Positions 33,532-41,854 of a stretch of 64,000 nucleotides of DNA are shown here, in pieces. The notes below the pieces were generated by a model. It saw only the letters and a program-made list of their open reading frames with translations. It was not told the origin of the DNA and ran no database searches. The position numbers and the translations under genes are program-made. Source of the DNA: Natronomonas gomsonensis (GTDB lineage Archaea; Halobacteriota; Halobacteria; Halobacteriales; Haloarculaceae); assembly GCF_013391635.1 (NCBI RefSeq), contig NZ_JACAWU010000001.1, positions 248,001-312,000 of the forward strand, written 5' to 3'. How positions within the stretch are numbered: the first letter of the stretch is position 1; each line of letters begins with the position of its first letter.

Positions 33532-33612
33532 TTTGTGGTTGTCGAGCATTATTATAACGGCCAGAGACCGCATCAATCGCTTGGTAATCTGACGCCAGCT
33601 GACGGGTACTAA
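33532..33612 (+). pseudogene. Transposase (rve/DDE) C-terminal remnant
   Basis: The frame reads VVEHYYNGQRPHQSLGNLT then PADGY and a stop. HYYNxQRPHxSLGxLTPA is the signature end of DDE integrase-type transposases (IS481/IS3 class). The upstream part is gone (a stop precedes it). A GGTGTCCGAACAG sequence 10 bp downstream may be the element's terminal repeat. It lies 115 bp from the tRNA-Met gene. Confidence 0.6.
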
Positions 33613-33726
33613 ACTAGGCGGTGTCCGAACAGAAAACACACCGATGGAGCATCATGAGCTGGAGAAAGAAGAGTACAAACCCTCAGACGTGCCAATAGAT
33701 TAGATTCAAACCGTGCACAATATCGA

Positions 33727-33839
33727 TGGGCCCTGCCGGATTTGAACCGGCGAATCGCCCGGTGTCCCATTCCGATGGACGAAATGTCAACAATCGGAAA
33801 TATGAGCCGGGTGCTGTAACCAGACTTAGCTAAAGGCCC
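33727..33839 (-). tRNA. tRNA-Met (CAT) with a 37-nt intron
   Basis: The reverse strand folds as a tRNA: acceptor GGGCCTT/AGGGCCC with discriminator A, anticodon stem CCCGG/CCGGG, T arm GCCGG/CCGGC with TTCAAAT. Exon 1 is 33839-33801 ending CTCATA; exon 2 is 33763-33727 starting ACCGGG; the intron is 33764-33800. The splice sites form a canonical bulge-helix-bulge: CTCA pairs with TGGG between 3-nt bulges TAT and ACA, flanked by TTCCGAT/ATCGGAA in the intron. Elongator tRNA-Met of Haloferax also has an intron; a tRNA-Ile2 with the same CAT gene anticodon is less likely. Confidence 0.9.
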
Positions 33840-33935
33840 TGTATACGGTGATTTTCACTCGGCCCTCTTTAGTTTGCCGGGAATGATCGTCGTCTGCACA
33901 CCAACACCCAAACCCCTGTCACCCGACGGACCAGT

Positions 33936-35117
33936 ATGTTCAGATTTGAGTACGACCCAGGGACCATCCGCTACGGCGAAAACTGCGTTGACCACCTTGG
34001 CGAAGAACTAGACGCACGGGGTGTCGAGCGAGCGCTCGTCGTCACGGGGACAACCGTCGGGACGACACCGGAGGTCATGGACCCCGTTCGGGAGGGACTC
34101 GGCGACCGACTCGTCGACGAGTTCGCGGAGACGACGCCGGAAAAGCGTCTGGAGACGGCCTTCGCGGGCGCCGACCGCGTCGCCGAGTGCGACGCCGACG
34201 CCCTCGTGGCGGTCGGCGGTGGCAGTAGCCTCGACATCGCCAAAATCATCGCCGTCATCGCCGACGCCGAGGTGTCCCACGAGGAACTCCGGGAGACCTT
34301 CGAGTCGAGTGGGTCGATTCCGGCCCCCGAGGGCGACCTCCGGCCGGTCGTTGCGGTGCCGACGACGCTCGCGGGAGCGGACCTCTCGATGATCGGCGGC
34401 ATCACCACCCGCGCCGACGGCGAGTTGGTTCGCGGCGGCGTCTACGACGAGCGATTGATGCCCGCGGCGCTGTGTTACGACCCCGAGTTGTTCCGGACGA
34501 CGCCGGACGGCGTGTTGTGTGCCTCGGCGATGAACGGCTTCGACAAGGCCGTCGAGACGGTGTACGCCAACACCGCGACGCCGATAACCGACGGGACAGC
34601 AGTTCGTGCCTTGCGATTGCTTTCCCGTGGTCTGCCGGCACTCGGGGCGGGCGACCGCGACGACGAGACACTCCACGACGCTGTCGTCGGGACGGTGCTG
34701 GCCCAGTACGGCTGTTCGCGTTCGGACGGGCTGACGCTGTCGTTGATTCACGCCTTCGGGCACGGCCTCGCCCGAGGGTACGACATCCAGCAGGGCGGCG
34801 CTCACGGCATCATCGCCCCCCACGCCCTCCGGTATCTGTTCGCGAAAGTCGATGGCGGCCGCGACCTGCTGGCGGAGGGCTTCGGCGTCGAAGCCGAAAC
34901 GCCCGAGGCGACCGCCGAGGCCGTCGTCGAAGAAGTCGAAGCGATACGCGACGGCCTCGGACTGCCGACTCACCTGCGAGAAATCGACGATATGAGCGAG
35001 TCCGACCTCCCGGACATCGCCGAGGACGTACACACTGATGGGCTGATGCCGTACTGTCCCGAGGGATTTGACCCGACGGTCGGAGAGCTAGAAGCGGTGC
35101 TACGGGAGGCGTGGTGA
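33936..35117 (+). CDS. Iron-containing alcohol dehydrogenase family protein
   Basis: 393 aa. The nucleotide-binding GGGSSLDIAK motif and VPTTLAGADLS region match group III (Fe-ADH) enzymes. Metal ligands are visible: Asp in MNGFDKAVE, His in SLIHAFGHGLA and His in QGGAHGIIAPH. Substrate is open: alcohol, glycerol or a sugar-phosphate. ATG 33936 follows a TATA-poor spacer; the gene sits between tRNA-Met and tRNA-Asn. Confidence 0.85.
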   Translation: MFRFEYDPGTIRYGENCVDHLGEELDARGVERALVVTGTTVGTTPEVMDPVREGLGDRLVDEFAETTPEKRLETAFAGADRVAECDADALVAVGGGSSLDIAKIIAVIADAEVSHEELRETFESSGSIPAPEGDLRPVVAVPTTLAGADLSMIGGITTRADGELVRGGVYDERLMPAALCYDPELFRTTPDGVLCASAMNGFDKAVETVYANTATPITDGTAVRALRLLSRGLPALGAGDRDDETLHDAVVGTVLAQYGCSRSDGLTLSLIHAFGHGLARGYDIQQGGAHGIIAPHALRYLFAKVDGGRDLLAEGFGVEAETPEATAEAVVEEVEAIRDGLGLPTHLREIDDMSESDLPDIAEDVHTDGLMPYCPEGFDPTVGELEAVLREAW

Positions 35118-35161
35118 GGAATCGAGAGAACGCTATTGGGACACGTTTTCGGAGAGAACCA

Positions 35162-35234
35162 CGCCGCCGCCAGGTCTCGAACCTGGGACAACCTGGGTAA
35201 CAACCAGGTGCTCTACCAACTGAGCTACGGCGGC
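35162..35234 (-). tRNA. tRNA-Asn (GTT)
   Basis: 73 nt on the reverse strand: acceptor GCCGCCG/CGGCGGC with discriminator G, D arm AGCTCAGTTGGTAGAGC, anticodon stem CCTGG/CCAGG with loop TTGTTAC (anticodon GTT), T arm with GGTTCGAGACC. CCA is not encoded. No intron. Confidence 0.95.
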
Positions 35235-35328
35235 ACGTTGCAGTCGTTCATACCCGGATACGACAAATAGGGCTTTCGCTTCGCCCCGGCATCGACACGC
35301 TTTACCAGCCGACGGCGCAACCGCGAGT

Positions 35329-36675
35329 ATGACATTCGAGTCGGTCGTCTCCGAGGTCCGCGACCGGGTCGTCCCCCGAGCCGAGGAACGCGAGGCCCTG
35401 GAGAGGGTCGTCGCCGACCTCACCGCTCGCGCCGAGGCCGCCATCGAGGACCTCCCCGTCGAGGCGGACACGCGGCTGGTCGGCTCGACCGCCCGGGGAA
35501 CGTGGCTCGCCGGCGACCGCGACATCGACCTCTTCGTCCGGTTTCCGCCCGACCTCCCGCGTGAGGACCTCGAACGCTACGGGCTGGCAGTCGGCCACGA
35601 AGTCGTTCCGGAGGGCCACGAGGAGTTCGCCGAACACCCCTACGTCAAAGGCGAGTACCGCGGTTTCGACGTGGACTGTGTGCCCTGCTATGCCGTCGAG
35701 GACGCCGCGAACATCCGCTCGGCCGTCGACAGGACGCCGTTCCATACCGCGTATCTCGAGGGCCGAATCGATTCGCTGGCCGACGACGTTCGGCTGGCAA
35801 AGGCGTTTCTCGGGTCGGTTGGCGCCTACGGCAGTGACCTCCGAACCAAGGGGTTTTCGGGCTTTCTGACCGAACTGCTCGTCGTCGAGTACGGCGGCTT
35901 TCGGGAGCTGCTCGAAGCGGCCGCCGACTGGCACCCTCCGATTCACCTCGACCCCGAGGCCCACGGGACGAAATCCTTCGACGACCCGCTGGTCGTCATC
36001 GACCCAACCGACCCCGAGCGCAACGTCGCGGCGGTCTGTTCGGCCCGCAACGTCGGCCGACTGATTCACTACGCCCGCGAGATGCTTGCCGACCCCCGAA
36101 TCGAACTGTTCGACTGGCGAGACCCCGAGCCCCTCTCGGCAGACGACATCCGAGACCACGTCGCCGACCGCGGAACGGTGCCCATCGCCGTTCGCTTCGA
36201 GACCCCGGATATCGTCGAGGACCAACTGTACCCCCAACTCGACAAGTCGTTATCGGGCATCGAAGGCGCCCTCGAACGGGCGGACTTCGCACCGCTCCGA
36301 AGCGCCCGGTTCGCCGACGAGACGGCTGTGCTCCTCGTCGAATGCGGCGTCGCCGAGTTGCCGGCCATCGAGCGCCACGATGGCCCACCGGTCGGCGTCC
36401 GCTCTCACGCCGAGGGCTTTCACGACGCCTACGCCGACGACGAGAGCGTTGCCGGCCCGTTCATCGACGATGACGGACGGTACGTCGTCGAACGCCCCCG
36501 AGACGCTCGAACGCCTGCCGAACTCGTCGACTCGAAACTGTTCGAGGTGTCGCTGGGGCCGCACGTCGAGTCGGCGCTGAAAAGCGACTACGACCTGCTG
36601 GCCGGCCGAGAAATCGCGGCACTGGCCGAGGAGTTCGGCACCGAGTTGGCGACGTACTTCGACCCGCGGCCCTGA
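35329..36675 (+). CDS. cca: Archaeal CCA-adding tRNA nucleotidyltransferase
   Basis: 448 aa, the usual length for the archaeal class-I enzyme. It adds CCA to tRNA 3' ends; the tRNAs here lack encoded CCA. The nucleotidyltransferase motif GSTARGTWLAGDRDIDLFV (catalytic Asp pair) is at residues 52-70, with the third acidic residue in FDVDCVP. The KAFLGSVGAYGSDLRTKGFS block and C-terminal archaeal-type domains are present. The gene follows tRNA-Asn by 95 bp. Confidence 0.95.
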   Translation: MTFESVVSEVRDRVVPRAEEREALERVVADLTARAEAAIEDLPVEADTRLVGSTARGTWLAGDRDIDLFVRFPPDLPREDLERYGLAVGHEVVPEGHEEFAEHPYVKGEYRGFDVDCVPCYAVEDAANIRSAVDRTPFHTAYLEGRIDSLADDVRLAKAFLGSVGAYGSDLRTKGFSGFLTELLVVEYGGFRELLEAAADWHPPIHLDPEAHGTKSFDDPLVVIDPTDPERNVAAVCSARNVGRLIHYAREMLADPRIELFDWRDPEPLSADDIRDHVADRGTVPIAVRFETPDIVEDQLYPQLDKSLSGIEGALERADFAPLRSARFADETAVLLVECGVAELPAIERHDGPPVGVRSHAEGFHDAYADDESVAGPFIDDDGRYVVERPRDARTPAELVDSKLFEVSLGPHVESALKSDYDLLAGREIAALAEEFGTELATYFDPRP

Positions 36676-36690
36676 CGGCGCGTCGGCGTG

Positions 36691-37695
36691 CTACAGGTCG
36701 TGGGCGTCACGAACGTCGGCGAGCACTCGCTTGGCCTTCGAGAGGATTTCCCCCTCGGGTTCGACGGGTTGGCGGCCGTCGAACGTCTCGTGGACCATGC
36801 CCACCGAGTCGGACAGCGCATCGAGACCGTAGCCGCCTTCGAGGATGAACGCCAACGCGGCGTCGCTGTCCTCCGCGATACTCCGCACGCGGTCGGTGAG
36901 GACGCCGTACCCCTCCGTCGAGACGCGCATCCGCGAGATGGGGTCGTGTTGGTGGGCGTCGAACCCCGCACTGATGAGGAACAGGTCCGGGTCGAACCGT
37001 TCGAGCGCGGGCGCGAGTAGGTCGTCGACTGCGGTGGTGTACTCCACGTCGCCACAACCGCCAGGCAGCGGCGCGTTGAGAACCGTCTTCCGGGCGTTCG
37101 GGCCGCCCGTCTCCAGGATGTCGCCCGTCCCCGGGAACAGCCCGCGTTCGTGAAACGACGCGTAGAACACGTTCGGGTCGTCGTAGCAGATGTCCTGGGT
37201 GCCGTTGCCGTGGTGGACGTCCCAGTCGAAGATGGCGACGCGGTCGACGCCGTCGCGCTCCAGTGCTTGGTTGGCCGCGATGGCGGCGTTGTTGAAGAAA
37301 CAGAACCCCATCGCCTCGTCGGTTTCCGCGTGGTGGCCCGGCGGTCGGCCGATGGAGAAGGGGGTCTGTCGGCCGTCGGCGCCGTCCAGCGCCTCCTCGG
37401 CGGCCCAACAGGCCAGTCCGGCAGACGCCCGCGCGGCGTCCCACGTCGCTTCGACGGCGACGGTGTCGGCGTCCCACGTTCCGCCACCGTCGGCACAGAA
37501 CTCCTCGACGTCCGCAACGTAGTCGGGGTCGTGGACGGCTTCCAGCGCCGCTCGCTCCGCGAAACTGCCGTCGTCGTACTCCACACCGTGGCGTCGCTTC
37601 AGCCCGCGACGGATGGCCCGAAGCCGGTCGGCGGTCTCTGGGTGTCGTGAACCGGTGTCGTGGTCGAGGCAGCGGTCGCGGTAGCCGAACCTCAT
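36691..37695 (-). CDS. Histone deacetylase/AcuC family protein
   Basis: 334 aa from ATG 37695. Zinc-dependent deacetylase: IGRPPGHHAET (His pair), FDWDVHHGNGTQD (Asp and His ligands), SAGFDAHQHDP (Asp ligand) and LEGGYGLDAL (catalytic Tyr). It removes acyl groups from lysine or small amines. The start overlaps the stop of the histone gene by 4 nt (ATGA), and the unit includes RPA, so a chromatin substrate is plausible, though acetylpolyamine or AcuC-type acetyl-protein targets cannot be excluded. Confidence 0.93.
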   Translation of the reverse strand: MRFGYRDRCLDHDTGSRHPETADRLRAIRRGLKRRHGVEYDDGSFAERAALEAVHDPDYVADVEEFCADGGGTWDADTVAVEATWDAARASAGLACWAAEEALDGADGRQTPFSIGRPPGHHAETDEAMGFCFFNNAAIAANQALERDGVDRVAIFDWDVHHGNGTQDICYDDPNVFYASFHERGLFPGTGDILETGGPNARKTVLNAPLPGGCGDVEYTTAVDDLLAPALERFDPDLFLISAGFDAHQHDPISRMRVSTEGYGVLTDRVRSIAEDSDAALAFILEGGYGLDALSDSVGMVHETFDGRQPVEPEGEILSKAKRVLADVRDAHDL

Positions 37696-38129
37696 TCGAA
37701 GTAGGGCTGGAGTTCGTAGTAGGTCTCGACGTCCTCGGCCTTGATGGTTCGACGGTCTGCGTGGCGCGCGAGGATGGCGGCCGCGGCGGCGACGGTGTCG
37801 GCGTACGATTCGAGGATGCCGGCGAGTGCGATTCGTGCGTCCATCGACACCCGATACCGGTCGTCGATGTCGAGGCGCGCGATGCGGTCGATTGGCGCGA
37901 CCGGCAACTCCAGGGTGTCCTTGTCGACGACCGGGGCATCGAAGTCCTCGGCCATCAGCGTCTTTCGACCGTCCTCCGTCGCCTGTTCGGCCGCCTCGAC
38001 CGCCAACTCGGCGCCGCGGGACTGAACCCGACGCGCGAGCTCCTCGGCGGCTTCGGCGCTGACCCGCAGGTTCCCCGCGTTCCGGCGAATGACGGTATCG
38101 ACCGGAGCGAACGGTAGCTCGACGCTCAT
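37692..38129 (-). CDS. Archaeal doublet histone
   Basis: 145 aa from ATG 38129. Two fused histone folds: residues 1-66 (LPFAPVDTVIRRNAGNLRVSAEAAEEL...RKTLMAEDF) and 76-145 (LPVAPIDRIARLDIDDRYRVSMDARIAL...RRTIKAEDVETYYELQPYF). Haloarchaea encode histones in this head-to-tail form. It is acidic like the proteome. In haloarchaea, histones behave partly as regulators rather than abundant packers. Lies 51 nt downstream of RPA and overlaps the deacetylase gene. Confidence 0.95.
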   Translation of the reverse strand: MSVELPFAPVDTVIRRNAGNLRVSAEAAEELARRVQSRGAELAVEAAEQATEDGRKTLMAEDFDAPVVDKDTLELPVAPIDRIARLDIDDRYRVSMDARIALAGILESYADTVAAAAAILARHADRRTIKAEDVETYYELQPYFE

Positions 38130-38180
38130 ACCCCACACGCGGGCCGAGTCGGCCTTAACTGTAACGCAGGCGGCGCGACC

Positions 38181-39575
38181 TCAGAATACGTCGTCGGCGA
38201 CGAACCGTTCGCCGTCGCGTCGACCCCGAACCGTCACTTCCTGTCCGAGATGTACGTCGGCGTCGGTCTCGACGTGTAACGTCTCCTCGCCGCTGTCGAG
38301 GATGACCGGGTCACCCGGCTGGACGACGGTTCCGGTGAACGTCTCCTCGTCGCTATCGTCGGTTTCTTCGCCGTCGTCGGCATCGGCCTCCTCGGATTCG
38401 CCACTCGATGTGGGCTTCGAGCCGTTGGCGAACTCGTCGAGGCCGGCGGAGTCCCCGCCGCGGTCCGGTTCCGCACCGTCGATGACCGTCACCGTCGAGC
38501 GCCACCCGGCGGAGGCTTCGAGGTCGTCCTGCCAGCCCTCCTGTATCTCCACCTCGGCACAGAACACCTCGTCGCCGGGGCCGAGGTCGAGGTCGGCTTT
38601 GTCGCCCCACAGCGCCACGCGGATGTCGCCGGTCTGGTCTTGAACGCGAATGTTGCGGACCTGTCCCTCCGAGCCGTCGTCGCGGTCGAAGGTCCGCTTC
38701 GGGTCAGCCGAGCGAACCACGCCCGCGATGTCGGCCGTCTCGTCGAGTTCGAGGGCGTCTATGTCGGTCGCTTCGGGAACGAACTCGACGGTCTCTTCGA
38801 GTTCATCGACGGCACCGCGGTCGCCGACGTGCAGTTCCAGCGACCCGTCGCGCTCCCGGACGTAGCCGTCGACGACCTCGACGCTCTGGCCGGCTTCGAG
38901 TTCCTCGGCGCGGTCGGCTTGCTCGTCCCACAGCGTCACTCGCACCCGACCCGTCTCGTCACCCAGCGTCAGGTTCGACACCCGACCCTCCGAACCGTCG
39001 TCGCGGTCGAAGGTCCGAATCGAGTCGGTGTCGAGGACGACCCCCCGGAGGTTCACGTCCGATTGGCCGATAGTCAGCGAGTCGGCGGTCACTTCGCCGC
39101 CGACTTCCACGTCGACATCCGCGTCGGGTTCGCCCTCGACTCTGTCGGCGCTCACTTCGAGGCCGTTGTAGCCGTCCTTCGGCCGACCTTTCACGCGCAA
39201 CACCTGCCCCGGTTCGAGTTCCTCCTCGCCCGCGACGGCGTCCTCGCCCCACAGCGCCACGCGAACCGACCCCGACTCGTCGGCCACGTCGATGTTGAGC
39301 ACGTTGCCGTCCTCGTCCTCGCCGTCGCGTTCGAACGTCCGGAGGTCGCCGACGCTCGTCACTTTCGCGAGGAACTTCGCCTCCTCCATCCCGGGCTCGA
39401 TGTCCGCGATAGTTTCGACTTCGCCGCCGTCGAGGTCGTGGGCGATGAGCATCGCGGCGGTCTCCTCGTCCGCCAATCCCCCCATTTGTTCGACCTTCTG
39501 TTCGACGGCCTCGCGGAACTCCTCTTTCTCGACGTCTGCGTCGAGTTCCGCATAAATATCGTCGATGGCGCCCAT
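38181..39575 (-). CDS. rpa: Replication protein A (multi-OB-fold ssDNA-binding protein)
   Basis: 464 aa from ATG 39575. After an N-terminal helical region with AMLIAHDL, three OB folds repeat the pattern (R)TFxRDDGxEGxVxNxxxxDxTGxxRVxLW (residues about 68-160, 165-250 and 280-350). An acidic linker (AEPDRGGDSAG... to about 425) precedes a fourth small OB-like end (GTVVQPGDPVILDS). It coats single-stranded DNA in replication and repair. First gene of an rpa-histone-deacetylase unit. Confidence 0.92.
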   Translation of the reverse strand: MGAIDDIYAELDADVEKEEFREAVEQKVEQMGGLADEETAAMLIAHDLDGGEVETIADIEPGMEEAKFLAKVTSVGDLRTFERDGEDEDGNVLNIDVADESGSVRVALWGEDAVAGEEELEPGQVLRVKGRPKDGYNGLEVSADRVEGEPDADVDVEVGGEVTADSLTIGQSDVNLRGVVLDTDSIRTFDRDDGSEGRVSNLTLGDETGRVRVTLWDEQADRAEELEAGQSVEVVDGYVRERDGSLELHVGDRGAVDELEETVEFVPEATDIDALELDETADIAGVVRSADPKRTFDRDDGSEGQVRNIRVQDQTGDIRVALWGDKADLDLGPGDEVFCAEVEIQEGWQDDLEASAGWRSTVTVIDGAEPDRGGDSAGLDEFANGSKPTSSGESEEADADDGEETDDSDEETFTGTVVQPGDPVILDSGEETLHVETDADVHLGQEVTVRGRRDGERFVADDVF

Positions 39576-39699
39576 TGCTATGGAGGGCAAGTACGGCCAC
39601 CCGAAAAGCGTTGTCGTTGTCGGTGCGACCGGCCGCTACGGCGTCGTTTCGACATAGCGTCGCTGGCCGCGGCTTCGGTCAAAAACCCTCGGTCGGTCG

Positions 39700-40332
39700 C
39701 TACCGGCGTCGGAGCGACCACTCGCCGTCCTCGAACTCCGCGACGGCGTCGAACAGCGACGACAGCGTCGCCACCTCGCGGGCGTCGTGGGCCGCGGGGT
39801 CCATATGGAAGTGTGCGACTGACTCGGCCGTCTTTACGCGGTTCGTCAGGACGTGGAGGAACCGGAAGGCTCGCTGGAGTTCGACGTACTGCAGTAGCGC
39901 GGTCAGCGAGTCGAACGTGACGACCGTGTTCGACCCGCCGTGCTTGGAGAGATACTCGCTGACCGTGATACCCAATCCCGTCAAATCGCTCGGGTTCTCG
40001 ACGCAGGCGGCGGTGTTTGGACCGTAGGTGACCGAACCGCCGCTCGCCGCGGCCGCCGACCGCGTCGTCTCGTCGGTGCTGACGATGGTACACTGCCGGG
40101 GGCGGTCGCCGACGTACTGCTGCCACTCGTCGAGCCACTGGTCCGGCGAGCGCCGGTACTCGACGGCCAACACCTCCAACGCTGACGGCCGCTCCGGCAA
40201 CAGCCCCTCGTAGTACGACCGGCGAGCAGCGCTGCTCATCGTCGGTGCAAGCACCAAGAGGTTCGACACCCCGTCGAGGTCCATCACGATATCCTCCCCC
40301 GAGGAGTTCCCCACTGCGTCGCCGGCCGACAT
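39700..40332 (-). CDS. KaiC-like DUF7504-type protein, third paralog
   Basis: 210 aa. Strand-loop VSNLLVLAPTMSSAARRSYYEGLL occupies the P-loop position but lacks a GK(S/T), so ATP binding is doubtful. NPSDLTGLGITVSEYL, NTVVTFDSLTALLQYVELQRAFRFLHVLTNRV (Walker-B-like) and HMDPAAHDAREVATLSSLFD are shared with the proteins at 2416 and 21143. The short AT-rich spacer upstream (40333-40380) carries its promoter. Divergent from tRNA-Arg. Confidence 0.7.
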   Translation of the reverse strand: MSAGDAVGNSSGEDIVMDLDGVSNLLVLAPTMSSAARRSYYEGLLPERPSALEVLAVEYRRSPDQWLDEWQQYVGDRPRQCTIVSTDETTRSAAAASGGSVTYGPNTAACVENPSDLTGLGITVSEYLSKHGGSNTVVTFDSLTALLQYVELQRAFRFLHVLTNRVKTAESVAHFHMDPAAHDAREVATLSSLFDAVAEFEDGEWSLRRR

Positions 40333-40461
40333 TATATTCCTACTTATAATTCTGTTGTAATAAATATACGGGTAGATGACGGAGAACCGACTGGTCGTCG
40401 GATAGTACGTGGCTGTCGAATCGTAACCCCTATACGTCGAACCGGGGTAAGAACAGATGAG

Positions 40462-40534
40462 TCCGGGTAGGGTAGTGGACTATCCTCTTGGCTTGCGGAG
40501 CCAGGGACCGGCGTTCAAATCGCCGTCCGGACGT
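40462..40534 (+). tRNA. tRNA-Arg (GCG)
   Basis: 73 nt: acceptor GTCCGGG/TCCGGAC with discriminator G, D arm GGGTAGTGGACTATCC, anticodon stem TTGGC/GCCAG with loop TTGCGGA (anticodon GCG), T arm CGGCG/CGCCG with TTCAAAT. No encoded CCA, no intron. Its last 11 bases plus TT (13 bp in all) recur at 41855 on the far side of the TnpB cassette. Confidence 0.92.
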
Positions 40535-40536
40535 TC
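40524..40536. repeat. Direct repeat, left copy (tRNA-Arg 3' end)
   Basis: CCGTCCGGACGTT, the 3' acceptor half of tRNA-Arg plus two bases. Identical to 41855-41867. This is the pattern left when an element integrates at a tRNA 3' end (attL/attR). Confidence 0.55.
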
Positions 40537-41854
40537 TTCACGTTTCACCCAATTTTTATAAACCAATGAGCGGCCAGTATCGCCGTGGCAACCGACTACC
40601 AACGTCGGACGGCAATAACTCGGCTTGACGTCTCGGCGAAACAGTCTACTCTACTCAGTGAGACGATAGCGGAGTGGCTGAAAGGTTGCCAACTGGCTGC
40701 TGATATCGGCTGGAGAAACGAGGTTCGCTCGAAGTCAGATTTACAGTCCATTGCCTACGATGAAATTCGTGAGAACACCGATTTGAAGAGCCAGCATGCG
40801 ATTCTCGGCGTACATCAGGCAGCTGATGCACTTTCCAGCGTCGCCGAGCGGCGTGAGAGCGGACACGAAGTGTCGAAGCCGGTGTTCAGTTCACGTTCGA
40901 TGCAGTTTGACGAGCGAACAATGACTGTTTTCGACGACGGTGAAGTGTCTCTGTCCACGGTGAGTAACCGTGTCCGTTGCAAACTGAGACTGCCATCAGA
41001 AACGGATGGGTATCAGCAGAAATTCCTGAACAGCGACGAGTGGGAACTCGCTACATCGACACTCAAACCCAGAGGCGGAGAGTACTACTTACACCTCGGG
41101 TTCCGAAAGCCAATAGATGAGAGTTCAGAGGAACCGACTCCCGAGAACAGGACAGTTCTCGGAGTCGACCTTGGCATAGAAAACATCGCGGTGACATCGA
41201 CGGCTCACTTCGAAAGTGGCAATCGGCTTCGAGCGAAACACCGTCAATTCGAGCGAATACGTGGCGATATCCAACGAACAGGAACTCGTTCCGCCCATCT
41301 CACTCTCGAACAGCGCGAGCGAAGAGAAAAACGTTACACTCGAGACGAACTCCACAAGATTTCGAGAGCGATAGTGGAGGAAGCGTCGTCGTACGGATGT
41401 AACTGCATCGCACTCGAGGACTTAGAGTACATCCGCGAGAGCTTGCCGAGTGGAAAGGAGTTCCACCAATGGGCACACAGGAAGCTCGTTGAGTTCATTG
41501 AATACAAAGCCAACGAGGAAGGAATTTCTGTCGTCTTTGTCGACCCCGCCTACACGAGTCGTCAGTGTAGTGAATGCGGTCACGAGGCAGCCAAGAACCG
41601 GAAGACACGCCAGCACTTCCACTGTCAGAACTGCGGGTCGAAAGCAAACGCAGACTATAACGCAGCCAAGAATGTCGGACTTGCCGCTGTCCGTTGTGGT
41701 CAACAGCCGCCACAGCGGACGGGCCACGGCCAACTGGCCCTGAAGTCGGGGACTGTGACGCCGAATGAAGGATTCACACCCTACACCCCTTCTGCGGGGA
41801 TTGAGGCAGAGGACACCGACAAGTCGCGTTGTTCGTAGTCGACAGTTGGTATCT
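40537..41854 (+). mobile_element. Lone TnpB cassette (IS1341-type)
   Basis: 1.3 kb between the two 13-bp repeats, holding only a tnpB gene; no tnpA and no integrase. The left flank has a TATA-like TTTTTATAA just before the gene. TnpB elements of the IS200/IS605 group do not duplicate their target, so the repeats may come from an older element. Confidence 0.55.
40585..41838 (+). CDS. tnpB: TnpB RNA-guided nuclease/transposase OrfB
   Basis: 417 aa, GTG start. The RuvC-like catalytic triad is intact: Asp195 in LGVDLGIENIAV, Glu278 in IALEDLEYIR and Asp357 in KANADYNAAKN. A zinc finger (CSECGHEAAKN...CQNCGSKAN) lies between the second and third. TnpB proteins use an RNA from the element's right end to cut DNA and so keep the element in place. 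A helical N-terminal region (1-110) matches the WED/REC part. C-terminal 30 residues are the variable tail typical of halophile copies. Confidence 0.92.
   Translation: MATDYQRRTAITRLDVSAKQSTLLSETIAEWLKGCQLAADIGWRNEVRSKSDLQSIAYDEIRENTDLKSQHAILGVHQAADALSSVAERRESGHEVSKPVFSSRSMQFDERTMTVFDDGEVSLSTVSNRVRCKLRLPSETDGYQQKFLNSDEWELATSTLKPRGGEYYLHLGFRKPIDESSEEPTPENRTVLGVDLGIENIAVTSTAHFESGNRLRAKHRQFERIRGDIQRTGTRSAHLTLEQRERREKRYTRDELHKISRAIVEEASSYGCNCIALEDLEYIRESLPSGKEFHQWAHRKLVEFIEYKANEEGISVVFVDPAYTSRQCSECGHEAAKNRKTRQHFHCQNCGSKANADYNAAKNVGLAAVRCGQQPPQRTGHGQLALKSGTVTPNEGFTPYTPSAGIEAEDTDKSRCS

Noticed and set aside
33727-35234. att-like copies of the tRNA-Met and tRNA-Asn 3' ends
   Set aside because: I looked for repeats of GGGCCCTGCCGG and GCCGCCGCCAGG nearby and saw none; only tRNA-Arg has one.
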